A stretch of DNA of 25,975 nt from Chara braunii (lineage: Eukaryota; Streptophyta; Charophyceae; Charales; Characeae), in assembly GCA_003427395.1 (NCBI GenBank), contig BFEA01000446.1, forward strand, positions 1,097,344 to 1,123,318, in the 5' to 3' direction. The notes below the pieces were generated by a model, which had not been told where the DNA came from, did not search any database, and saw only the letters and a program-made list of their open reading frames with translations. Shown piece after piece: positions 1-10,639 of the stretch. Every line of letters begins with the position of its first letter. Positions within the stretch are counted from its first letter, which is position 1. Made by a program: the position numbers and the translations under genes.

Positions 1-621
1 TTCCTGAACCAGCATAACGCTGGATTTCTCCTGGTACCTTCTGTGTCTGAACTGGGCAATGGCCCAGCTTAAGTAGTGCTGGGCCAGGACTGAAAACCCA
101 CGGCCTGCGTTCTGGACCNTGCAGATCGAAACTCCGATCCACGGTCCAGATCGCAGGCTTCGAAAACTGGTTCAGTCCTTGGCCTAAGACGGCCTGCCTG
201 GGTCCCTACCGGACGTCCAGGCCCTGTCCAGGATTCAGTTTCCTGGTACCTGGCTTCAAACCGGTCCTGTGCGGACGTACCCGGCCTCAACGTCAGCCTG
301 GGTCCGAACAGGTCCAAAATCCGTTCGAAAACAAAAGAAAAGGTCCAAACGTTTTTAGGAGCTCAGCCTCTGGGCCTGAATCTGGCCCTGGTCCTAAAAG
401 CGTGTACCTGGCCACAAAACAGACAAGAGTACACCCGTTAGAAAAACAGCAGGAAACAAATAAATAAAAGAATATAAAAATAATATAAAGCTGGCGTTTT
501 TCTGATGCAGGCCCAAGTAAAAATGCCATAGGGCCTTCAGGTTGCGGTGACGCGACCTGGGGGCCCTATTCCAACCTCGGGTCCCGTGAGGGGCCCGTGT
601 GTAGGCTTTCAGCATGTAACA
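1..621 (-). repeat. Probable 3' LTR of the Ty3/gypsy element (runs off the left edge)
   Basis: Directly after the Pol stop, the minus strand reads a purine tract (AAGGAGGGGGG) and then TGTTACATGC, the usual arrangement of polypurine tract followed by an LTR starting with TG. The start is therefore set at 621; the other end lies outside the window. The segment is rich in perfect hairpins: CCAGC/GCTGG at 9-23, CTGGGC/GCCCAG at 52-67, GCCCAGC/GCTGGGC at 62-84, a 15-bp stem with one mismatch at 104-118/143-157, and a two-part stem at 528-569. No matching 5' LTR copy was found upstream of gag (6145-7000), so the LTR call rests on position and the purine tract only. Confidence 0.5.
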
Positions 622-634
622 CGCCCCCCTCCTT
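622..634 (-). promoter_or_regulatory. Polypurine tract of the Ty3 element
   Basis: The minus strand reads AAGGAGGGGGGCG immediately before the TGTTACATGC that opens the presumed 3' LTR. In LTR retrotransposons this RNase H-resistant purine run primes plus-strand DNA synthesis. Its placement between the Pol stop and a TG dinucleotide is as expected. The call is by position and base composition. Confidence 0.55.
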
Positions 635-3552
635 ATGAAGACGAGCCGGGGCGCGGGCGAAGCTGCCGATCCGATGGCGGAATGTAGCGAGGAAGGCGAG
701 GAGCTGGAGTGCTCGGTGTAGTCTTCCCTTCGCTAAGATAACGTGAGAGAACGGCGGGAGCTGTGGCCTGCAGTTCCGAATGCGTCAGCGAACGGTCAGC
801 CTTGTGGCTGCAGTAGGAAAAGTGAAGTAGAAACTCCGTTTCTTTGTTGCCATGGCGCCGGTCGGGGATGATGTAGCCGGCCTCCTGAAATCCGTCNATG
901 GAAGGAGGGTCTTGCGTACGTCGGCCGGGAAACGCGTCGGACTCCGCTGAAACAAACGGAGCGAGTTTGGAACAGTGGAACACCGTGTGGACGGGCAAGT
1001 GAGGTGGCACCACGATGCGGGATGAAGGCCCCTCGGGATCATCACCAACTGCAGAGAGAATGCGCCAAGGCCCCATCCACTTGGGAAGGAGCTTGCGAGA
1101 GATGTCTTGCTCAAGGCTGAACTCCGCGGCGGAGACCCAAACCAGATCGCCGGCGNGGAANGGGCAAGGAAGGCGATTGCGGTTGGCTTNACGGCTCATC
1201 CGTATTTGCGTCTTTGACATTTGATCCCGTGCCTTGACAAGAAGCTCTTGCATGCGACGAAGGAACGCAAGATGGTCGTCGCTCTCGGCTGTGCACGGCA
1301 AAGTGGCGTCCAACGGCGATGAGATGGGTGAACCATGCTCAAACTCGAATGGCGACATCCCGATAGCCGGATGGATCGATGAGTTGTAAGCCAGCTCAAC
1401 GTCTGGCAAGCGCTCAACCCAATCAACCTGGTCGGGACAGATGAGAGTGCGTAGAAGGACTTGAGCGGTCTGATGCGCCCTTTCCATTTGACCATCGGTT
1501 TGCGGGTGGCGAGCCGAACTCGGCTTCAAAGATGAGCCCCATCGCTTGACGAGGGCGACCCAAAAGTCGGAGAGGAAGCGAGTGTCCCGGTCGCAAACGA
1601 TCTCCTTGGGGTAACCCTTGGAGCGAATCCAACCGGTGTATAAGACCTCGGCTAACTCCGGTGCCTTTGCGTGATAGCGGCAAGGCAAAAACATGGCGTA
1701 CTTGGTGAGGTGGTCGACGACCGTGAGGATCCCATCCACGCCGGTCTTGTGCTTTGGGAAGGGGCCGGTGATATCCATAGCAATTGCTTCCCGTCGCCCA
1801 AGGGGCACTTGTAGTGGGTGTAGCTCGCCGAACGGACGATGGTTGCGTGACTTGCAACGCCGACAGACTTCGCACGACTCACAATAGCGGGTGGCGTCCT
1901 TGAGGAGGTCGGGCCAATAGAACCGCTGGCGAAGTCGGTCAAGTGTACGGTTGACACCAAAATGTCCGGAGGCGGGCGCATCGTGAAACTCGCCAAGAAG
2001 CCGTGTGCGCAAGTGTGAATCACTCGGCACACAAAGAAGATCCTTACCCCGTGAATGCACAAGTAAGTAGCCCTCTTGGACCCGATAATGTGAAGGCACC
2101 GGATTCGGAGAGGAGCAATTCGCGTAATTGTCGCGAAAGTGGGGGTCGGCTTGATAGCCGCGGATGAAGCTCTCCCTCAAGTCGTCGTCGATCTCGAAGG
2201 TAGAGTAGACTGCGGTGCAAAGATCCGGTCGCAGTGAGAGGGCGTCTGCAAAACGGTTTGATTTCCCGGGAATGTGATCGGTGAAAAAGTCAAACTGGTC
2301 GATGAAAGTCATCCAACGGGCAATGGTACTGTTAATCGTGTCTTGCGACTTGTAGAATACCAACGGATTGTTATCCGTTATCCATCGGAATGCTTTCCGA
2401 CCAAGGAGGAAATGTCGCCAACGCTTGAGGGCGTGGACGAAGGCAAGAATCTCCTTCTTCCGTGCGTCGTTGATCGAATGCACGGGAGGTACTTTCTTGC
2501 TAAAGTACTCGACCGGGTGCCAGTCCGTGCCATCGTGCTGCTCAAGGACGGCCCCAATGCCATAGCCCGACGCATCGGTAGTGACACGCGTAGCTAGAAG
2601 CGGGTCGTAAATATGTAACACCTCGGCGGACAAGAGTGCCGCTTTGAGTGTCTNAAAAGAATGGCGCGCNTCGTCGTCGAAGTCAAAAGGCCGCTCCTCG
2701 CTTTGTAACTTGCTTAGGTTGGCCGCGATCTTCGAGTAACCCTTGATGAAGCGCTGATAATAACCGGCCAAGCCGAGGAAGGATCGGACGTNCGTCACAT
2801 TCTNCGGCTCGGGCCACTCCTGGATGGCTTGAATCTTGTCCGCCAACGGACGAATGCCTTCCGGAGAGACAAAATGACCCAAGTATTCAAGCTCTTGCCG
2901 GACAAACTCCCATTTGTCGCGGTTAGCTTTGTACCAGGCTGACCGAAGAGTCTCTAGAACACGGCGAAGGTGCTCGAGATGCTCCTCTAGAGTTCGGCTA
3001 TAGACGAGGATGTCGTCTAAGTAGACCAAGACAAAGCGGTCCAACATAGCGCGAAACTCAGTGGTCATGGCCGCCTGAAAGGTGGCCGGGGCATTGGTGA
3101 GGCCAAAACGCATAACTACCCACTCAAAATGCCCATATCGCGTCTTAAACGCGGTTTTGTACCGATCTTGCGGGCGGATGGAAATCTGATGGTAGCCCGA
3201 CTTGAGGTCCAACTTGGAAAAGTACTTGGCGCCGCCCAACCGCTCAAGCAAATCGTCAATGTGAGGTAGAGGCCCCGCGTTCTTGATGGTTTGCGCGTTG
3301 AGGCGTCGGTAGTCAATGCAAAGTCGAAGGTCCTTGTTCTTCTTCCGAACGAAGAGAACGGGTGCACCGTAAGGTGAGCTGCTAGGGTGGATCCAACCCT
3401 TGTCAAGTAGATCGTCGANTTGCGCAGGGAGAACCGTGAGCTCCTCCTCGGACATGCGATAAATGCATCCCTTCGGTGTCACGANGCCGGCCTCAAGTAT
3501 GATCTNGTGAGAGATCGGCCGGTCCGNCACTATACCGGAGGGTGTCTCAAAA
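633..3552 (-). pseudogene. Ty3/gypsy Pol: reverse transcriptase, RNase H, integrase, divergent chromodomain
   Basis: This is the Pol part of a Ty3/gypsy retrotransposon. The open frame runs from 3749 to 633, but homology starts near 3550 (FETPSGIV). Residue numbers count from 3749. [12 protein letters not shown], then the catalytic YLDD at residues 243-246 (3012-3023). RNase H follows with TDASGYGIGAVL and ITDNNPL. Integrase has the zinc-binding H...GH plus CEVC segment and a D,D-35-E triad at D659, D720 and E756. The C-terminus (785-890) holds a chromodomain-like segment ending in LSRYL, but the usual cage tryptophans are missing (LLHFSY where LVKWKGY is typical). A one-base loss in the AAAA run at 3549-3552 shifts this frame from the protease frame. 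Ambiguous bases put X at about a dozen residues. Family assignment is firm; activity is unlikely. Confidence 0.93.
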
Positions 3553-4486
3553 CATCCGAGAACTCGTCTAACAACCAGGTCACACGGGGGTCGGAAGACA
3601 CATCCGTGGACGATGAGTCGGTCNTCGGGACGGTTCGAAGAAAAGCGATGCCAATCTCTTCGACATGCTCGGAACGGCATGTGTCTCGAAAAGATTTGGC
3701 ACTCACGACTTGGCACCGAATGGAAGAGCGAGGAGGAGGAATAGTACACGGGACCTCAGCGCCAGTTGCATCACGAATCGTAAGCGTGCGTCGATGGAAA
3801 TTGACCGTGTGGTCCGCGCTAGAAAGCCAAGGCATCCCCAAAATGACATCGAAGTCGGTGTCCAACACGTCAAAAGTGACGGGTTCACATGCGTGCGGTG
3901 CAAAGTANACCGGGACAGCCGAGATGTAACGGTCTAAAAGNTGTTTCGTCTTACCGTCGGCAAGAGCGACCGTCGTCGGATGTGACTTCCTCCGTACTTG
4001 TGCGCCAAGGCCAGCCCGAGTCATGAAGGACAGGCTGATGAAGTTGCGAGTTGCGCCGCAATCCAGCAAAGCGTTGCAGGCCGCTTGCCCAATTTGAATG
4101 CGGACGTAGAGCAACGGTGCGTTGTTTTCTTCGTACCGTTGCGAGGCAAANTTGCGGGCCACCTTGGCAACATAGCCAAGCATGTCCCCCACCGCGACTT
4201 CGTCTACCGTCGGCGAAGTTGGTGGTGCATGGAAGGAAAGATACTCGTGTAAGAGGGCGCATAGTGCTGCGCCTTGCGGCCCCGGAAGGTTGCCCGTCNT
4301 AGGGAGNGGAACCCAAGCGAAATCCTCGGGCGTGAGCGGGTCCAAAGCCTCCTCGTTGAACACGCTTGCCGAATCCCTTGATGAAGACGAAATAGCGGAA
4401 GAACCTTCGGACGGTGAGAAAGCCGCACATGTATCTTGTCCTTGAGAAGCATCCAGTGAAGGAACGAGCCGGGCAGCGAAGTCTTA
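3530..4486 (-). pseudogene. Ty3/gypsy protease region and Gag-Pol linker
   Basis: The longest open stretch runs from 4363 to a stop at 3530-3532 (277 codons). It carries the retropepsin signature LLDCGATRNFIS, with the catalytic Asp at residue 101, then VILGMPWL, the second conserved retropepsin motif. The usual serine after the Asp is cysteine here. Upstream in the same frame is a Ser/Pro/Thr-rich linker broken by a TAA at 4484-4486; the linker continues beyond it to about 4602. The stop at 3530 is a frameshift effect: just before it the frame reads SDVLRHPPV, whereas the Pol frame continues with FETPSG. Like its relatives, the element probably once encoded Gag and Pol as one long frame; that is inference from matching ends across the lesions. 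Confidence 0.85.
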
Positions 4487-4599
4487 GAATGAAAGTGGAA
4501 GACTCCCGACATCCGCATATGCCTCGGAAGAAAGGGCGGTCGTGCCCACAACCGCTTCCGATGGCGTCGAGGGAGGTGTCGAGTCACCCTCGGCGGAGC

Positions 4600-6144
4600 C
4601 TACTTTCCCAGACGGGGTTTCCCCTTGGTGGGGCAATGCGCATCATCGTGGATGGTGCTATTGCACCAAAGGCAATAACGGTACTTGAGTCTCGTGCGAT
4701 AGCAATTCGCCGAGAGTCCATATTGTGCCCAAGGTTCGTCGGCCGCTGATCCGGTGCCTGGTGTAGAGGTGGACTGAGTCTTCATCTTGTTGCGGCCGTG
4801 ATTGTTGTGCGGCCGGCCACCATCCCGGGCAGCTGCCAACACTTGACCCTCGTTTGGTGTTGCAGCCTCGGCATAAGAAGTCGGCGAAGTCGCCGTAATG
4901 CAAGCCACTTTTGGCTTGGGCTGGGTGCTGCTCGTCGTCGCGGAAGATCGGCCGGCGTTGCGGGCTTCTATGTTCGTGAGAATGATCCGTGGCGCTGTGC
5001 TGAAAAGCTTGTCAGATGTGTCGAGTGTCTCTGCAATCTGCGTCAGCGCGTTTTGCAGAGCTGGACACGAGCGCATGATAAACAAGTGCTTGATGGCGCG
5101 GAATGCGAGCGGCAGGTCAGGTGTGGAGGCGAGTCTTTGGAACTCGGTAATCCAGTCCTGACTGAGCAGCGTGTTCTGATGGAGCTTGTTGAGCTTGTCC
5201 ATCGCTTGCAGGTCGGGCGGCTCCACTTGGAATCGCTTGTGCCAGGCGTCAGTCTACTCCAGCCAAGTGAGCTTGGTGTGCAGTTCCGACACTGCTACGC
5301 CGTGGCTGGTCAAGATGTTGTCCAACCATGCTTGACATGCACCACCAGATCGGTGGTACAAGCACGCATGTCGATCATTGTTCAGGACATGGTGCATGTC
5401 GAGCCTNAGAGTAAACTGGCGCCACCATGGGATCGGTTCCGTCTTGGACTGATCGCAGAAAACTGGAATGTCATCCAGCTTGGGCGGGCGCCGGGAGGAT
5501 GCGGCGGCGGGCGTCACGGTGGCAGCAGCCTGGACCTGCGTCTCCAACTGCAAGTTCGTTGCTTGCTGCGACGTCCGGAAGTCCTGATGCACACGCTTAA
5601 TATTGTTGACGTCGTCCTCCAAAACTTGAATGCTGGTGGAAAGGTTGGAAGGCTCTGCGGCTGCTACAGCGGCTGGTTGTTTCTCCAACGCTTGCAGCCG
5701 GGCGAGCATCTGGTCCACTGTCTGCTGCAGGTGAAGGATTTCCTCCTGCTGCAGAGCGCAGGTGGCCACGAGGTCGTGAGAGACCTGCGCAAGGGCTGAC
5801 AGCCCTTTCTCAGTCTCCGGGGCCCCGTCGGCAGATGCCATTTCCACCCAATGTAAGGTCTCATCGCCGATCACGGTCTCCCGCGTGAACAGTCGTTCCC
5901 GCTGGCGTGACCGGTGTTCGGCTGCCGCCTGCAGGTCTGCCTCCTCTTGACGAAGTCGGTCCTGTTCCTCCTTCGGTCGCTTGGCCTCCTCTTCTTGCTC
6001 AATCTGATTAAGTTCCTTGGCCGCGGCGGCGGCCCTATCGTTGGCCTCCTGAATGAATGCCGCCAGGCGTTCCTCGTAGGCCAGGAGGGATTCTCACGCC
6101 TTCCGGTCCATGGTCTTGGTCTGTGATCGAGTGAGCGGTGGCAT
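4600..6144 (-). pseudogene. Ty3/gypsy Gag (capsid plus CCHC zinc knuckle), broken
   Basis: The likely start is the ATG at 6142-6144 (MPPLTRSQTKTMDRKA), interrupted at once by TGA at 6094-6096. The frame then stays open through a charged Glu/Lys/Arg-rich coiled-coil segment and a Gln-rich second coiled coil. The capsid core follows (PVFCDQSKTEPIPWWRQF) up to a TAG at 5254-5256. It resumes in frame with NTLLSQDWITEFQRLA and ends with a zinc knuckle, CLWCNSTIHDDAHC (C-X2-C-X4-H-X4-C), before a TAG at 4600-4602. The linker beyond is in another frame, so a one-base loss near 4600 is likely. Gag packages the RNA and forms the particle. With two internal stops and a frameshift this copy cannot make a full product. 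Confidence 0.85.
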
Positions 6145-7960
6145 GCACTGTCGTGCCCGGGAGAGGGGGAGGAACAGGTAGGCAGCAGACAAGTGGGAAG
6201 GATCGGACAGATCCCAAATTGCAGGCAGAAACTCGGTGAAGCACCAGGCAACGCTGCGGGAGCAACCCAACTGCACAACTCAAAGAGTAACTGCGCGGAA
6301 CGACAGGGCAAGCGAGCAGCACAGCAACGACGCAGCGATGCACAAGGCAACACCGACACAGCAGCGGCACCACACGGCACACGAGCAAGGCACACGGAAG
6401 GCAAGGCACGCGGATTGGCAGCGAGTCAGCAGCGCAGCGAAGCATAGACAAACACCAATACTGCAGCCAACATCACACAGCAAACACAGCAGTATGCCAA
6501 GAACGACCTGCGAAGCAAGCGGGACGGGAAGCAAGGCAGCAGTGGAGTGCAGACAAGGAAGTCTACACAATGTCATCCATCACCGAGCAAAGTGGCACAT
6601 CACCTACTGGCATCACGAGTCGACTCGACGAACACCCATCATCACCTGCAAGGCAGACAAACATCCCGAACAGAGTGCCCCCCTAAGAGTGTTGCAGGCA
6701 CTGCTGACAAGGGATGCCTGGCTATTTGGCACTGCATACTTAGGGAAAAAATGGAGATAGATAGAAACGAATCGGAGGATGTCTAGACAGACATCCCTAA
6801 CTGAGCGCCGCCCCTATGAGTGTTGCAGGCACTGCAGACAAGGAATGCCTGGCTATTTGGCACTGCTTAAAGGTGCTCAGTTAACAGGTGTCTTCTCTTC
6901 ATAAACGGGGGAAAAGTTGTATTTTACTACCCTATCTTCTTCTCTCCATATTGTGTCAACCTCACGCTAGCTGCCTACCTACCCTACATTATCCACTACA
7001 CATGCTCACCACAGGTGGTATTTACAAATTTTAGGACGAGGGTGCCTGACCTTAACTTGGTGGCACAACCAAGATAGTCGTCTTGGCCACACCGAGGCCT
7101 TAGCAAAGGTCGAATGTAATCATCAAAATGACAAAATTCATGGTGGCTTAGCACATCATCGCACTAGTAAACCCTCTCATTTTCCCCGGCTCACAACGCA
7201 CCTTCATCATTGAGCACCTACCAAATTGCACAACTTGCCATCTACGAAATTCTGAATGCACTTGCACAACACGTTTGTCCAGGTGCATTCCAAATCTTGG
7301 CGGATGGCGAGTAATGTGAGGGCATACTTACACTAGGCGCTAAAATCGCAGAATCTCAAAATCAGTGGGTTTGTACGTAAGAACGCATAATCATCATCAT
7401 TCAAGCATCACCAACAATAATAGGATAACCAAACAGGATGCCGACCCATACTCGTAGGAGCCTAGATACGACCAGTAACGTAGACAACTTTACGGATCAC
7501 CCCATTCGGGACAAGGGAGAGGAAGAACCCAACAAGCAGGAGATGAGAGAGAGAGAGGAAAAAGAGTGACACGTCATAGTCTCCCGAACGCGACATTAGA
7601 GCACTTAAAAGATATACTTGAAGCACAAGTTCTCAGAGTCCGACACGTATGTAGGTGTCGTGCTCGTCATCGTCAATACTGATGTCGACTAACCAATGAA
7701 TGACCCTACTGGTTTTATCCAGTTGTCGGAACCGGAATCATGAGGGGTCTTCATCACAAATGGTTGCCTACTAGCGTCTCAAAGGAACTATCTAAAGACT
7801 TATGTCAGACAAGCCAACTACTAGTTGGAGCAAACAAACAATGCCCAACTGATCAATATCACAAGTCATATCTTAATAACCCAAAGCGAGCCAACAAATC
7901 GATCTTGCCGTTCATTTTGCTGTTCTGTTATTTTGTTCGTCATGCTTTTCCTCACCCAAG
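6145..7960. other. Non-coding stretch: Ty3 leader side and unassigned flank
   Basis: The first ~500 bases upstream of gag are C/A-rich with many CAGCA, CACAC and AAGGCA words. They could be a long 5' leader, but I find no second copy of the presumed LTR and no clear tRNA primer-binding site. A ~75-bp near-duplicate pair lies at 6661-6735 and 6791-6866. From 6900 on, the sequence is A/C-rich, has no convincing open frame and no family I recognise. A ~40-bp segment at 7897-7935 resembles the sequence just after the right direct repeat (14097-14140). Confidence 0.5.
6661..6866. repeat. Two-copy tandem duplication, period ~130 bp
   Basis: The copies at 6661-6735 and 6791-6866 share AGTGTTGCAGGCACTGC, then GACAAGG, ATGCCTGG and CTATTTGGCACTGC, with scattered substitutions. 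The duplication is old enough to have diverged slightly. No function is apparent. Confidence 0.85.
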
Positions 7961-8518
7961 GAATTCACACACTGTACGTCAAAAGCACGCAGTACAACAC
8001 ACTAGCAAAGCCATAGACGCTATGTCACCAAAGCATCATCCTTATCAAACAGACTCACGTTAATATATGGTTGTTAACAAATGTCACAACATGAAACTCT
8101 TAGAGAAGTAGTGATGAATAATGTGATACACCTGTCGTCTGGTTGACGACCAAACCGCTATCGTTCGTCCCTACTGTCCCCCATCCTAGTCGCATCACCA
8201 CCACTCGGCAAAAAAAAAAAATGTCTGACGGCAACGATCAATATATTATATTATCAATTCAAATTTCCTCCGGCCTTAATGTCGAGCTGTCAGTACCACA
8301 CCAAGCCACAACACACTTGGCCCTTCCGACAATTCTAGGGCCCAAAAAAATCAAACGACTTTTGAATTCCCAATGTCTCCCGTTTGAAACCCAGAAACCA
8401 AGAAAGGAAAAAAGGAAAAATAATGGACCGGTCGCACCCGGAGGTCACCGGTTCGAGGCCAAGTGGCTTGGAGGCCAAGTAGGTACTAGTTTAAATGGCG
8501 AACCCCGGTCCCAATAAA
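7961..8518 (-). repeat. Left direct repeat (LTR/pLTR-like) of the second retroelement
   Basis: This segment and 13550-14095 are direct repeats of about 550 bp. By eye about four bases in five match. Shared landmarks include GAATTCACA at the start, TCTGTCGTCTGGTT, CCAAACCGCTATCGT, GTCAGTACCACACCAAGCCA and CCCAATAAA at the end. They flank the ORF1, GIY-YIG and RT remains, all on the minus strand, so this is the 3'-side copy. Terminal direct repeats occur in LTR elements and as pseudo-LTRs in Penelope-like elements; the RT and GIY-YIG context favours the latter. I did not find a hammerhead core, which many Penelope pseudo-LTRs carry. Confidence 0.8.
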
Positions 8519-8653
8519 CCAGTGCTACTCGCACCTACACACACACTCAATGTCTTACTATATTCACACCCCAAGGAACAAGACAATCGAAAAGGAGATG
8601 AAGATCCTAAATAATCAAATGGTTAGTGCCTCATCATAGCACCTCTCGAAGGT

Positions 8654-10630
8654 TTAACATTTCAACAAGTCAATTGCCTTCTTCTTGTTGCTAACCCTCT
8701 TACGGTTATATGCAGCAAAAAACGACATATCATCAACAAAACGCAAGCCTGAGAAAGTTCTCTTTTGACTTCCACGGTAATCATGAACTCTCATTCATGC
8801 TTCGCACATGTGAGGCTTTCCAGTGGGGGGCTAAAACTCTTCCCCATTGATATGCCAACGACCTGCTGGATTAGAATTCCGCATGCCCTGGTGAAACAAA
8901 ATCCAAGTTCGAAAGCAACAAAATTCATCAACATTTTGAACAAAATAAACGTAAAACCATATAATTGTTGACTCTTACTCAGACGAGCACCTCTTCCTCT
9001 TCCCTGAACAAACACTCCTTCATATCCTTTCTTGGAGAACCACCAGGTCACCCATTCGATCGCAGACATGATCGTCGCATGAGGAAGGCGACTGAACATG
9101 TCTTTGATGTCAAAGGAGACACCCACGATACCCATGTTCTGCTTACACCTACCCAGACGATTGTTAATAGCCCTCAGTTTGTCTTTCATCCCCAATGCTG
9201 CCCTTAAATTCAGGTGCCTCGACTCCGACAAGGAAAACAAGAGACAATTAATTTTTTTCCCCATACCGATGGTTCGCTAAAGGTGGGGCGAATCGGGTGA
9301 CACTTTCGAGTATCCTTACGTTGAGGCAGTGCGTAGTAGGCATTCCCAAATTTTCATTTCGAATCCGACTTTCCATGAGTCCTGAATCCGCGTGATACAA
9401 ACTCTAACTTAGCCCGTGCCAGAACATTATGCTCTTTCTCTGCACAAATTGGATACCCATCACTGGTTAGAAAGGTCTCTTCCATGCCAATATCATACAG
9501 CCGAGGACACAACACCAATGTGTATTTGGGGTTCCTATCCCCCGGACCTAGTACTAGCCCATTCAACCTCTCTTTCAGAGCCAACACCTCATTCAGATCA
9601 CTCTCTGGAGGCTGTCCGTCACTTTCAACAAAGCAACATGTGACCTCCGATGCAAATACTTTACAATCCCCCTTAGTGAATCTCGAGGTGTCTCTCCAAG
9701 GTTCAAAAACTTAGGTGAACTCTCTACTCAACAGTAGATCCCTCTTATTGTGATCGCAACGTGATACATTTTTCGCATTGCAAACGATCCTCGGTACGCT
9801 ATTCAGATCACCGATTCGGAGATGAACGTGCCCGTTCCTCTTTAAAGGTGTCGTTCGGCACATGGACAATTAGATGCACGCACCGACGTAAACTGTCGGT
9901 GATTGTGGAGAATAACACCCACATCCGAGCATCTCTTCCAAACAACACGTGCACAACGTTTTACCATCTCCTTAATTAGTGCCTCGATCTGCATGCCACC
10001 CAGCTTCTTCCTCACGACTCTCATAATCTCACTTTTATTTATCCTATCGTCGTATTGTACCTTTGCCATGACCTAAACTCGGATATTAACATTAAAATTG
10101 TCACGTACAACCCTAAAGATCATCGACCTACTCTTTTTAGTCGTAAAGGCACAAATGCGTAGTAATACCTGACTAACTTGACCAGGTTCTTCTTCCTCAA
10201 GTTCGTCTGCTTCCTTGGGTTTTTGAACATCCCAATCATCTCGTCTTGTAGGGGATAAAACAACTGGTGACGCCTCAATAACCTTTCGTAAAGTAACCCT
10301 CCCTTCAATTTTACAACATTTCTTACAATTTTGCAAGGGTTTGGTTTCATTACCGTACTTCACTCGGTTCTCGTCGAAAAGCGTTTGTACTATACGCCAT
10401 CCATCAGCCTAAGTATTGCCCCTATTGCAGCAGAGAATGACTTCCCCTCTCCGTTTTGACAGCTGTCGCAGCGTCTCCAAAATTTTGACCGTGTTTACTC
10501 TACTCCCTCTGTGATGAACCTCTACAATCTTCGCACTTTGTTTCTGGTTCTCCATTGTTCTTTTGCCCTTACATAGGATTCGTGAAAACCTAACAAAACA
10601 AATTGTTAGGTTTGCACGAAATCTATTCAA
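8654..10630 (-). pseudogene. Decayed reverse transcriptase, probably Penelope-like
   Basis: An RT domain can be followed in pieces. In one frame from 10630 to 9842, stops at 10409-10411 and 10073-10075 interrupt a basic N-terminal region (MRVVRKKLGGMQIEALIKEMVKR at ~10020). At 9354-9587 a segment containing LVLCPRLYDIGMEETFL resembles the conserved block before the fingers. At 8791-9264 come motif A (FDIKDMF, Asp at 9109-9111) and motif B (QVVGISMGKSFSP). After a stop and frameshift near 8790, motif C follows as FVDD at 8729-8740, then a stop at 8654. Motifs A, B and C in order make the RT call strong. The QxxGxxMGxxxSP form of motif B and the linked GIY-YIG-like domain suggest a Penelope-like element rather than LTR or LINE. 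At least two frameshifts and three stops make it inactive. Confidence 0.75.
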
Positions 10631-10639
10631 GATTATGAT

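Noticed and set aside
8060-8180. Hammerhead ribozyme in the direct repeats
   Set aside because: A GTCGTC/GACGAC hairpin followed by CAAAC is present, but the CTGATGA and GAAA core pair is missing.
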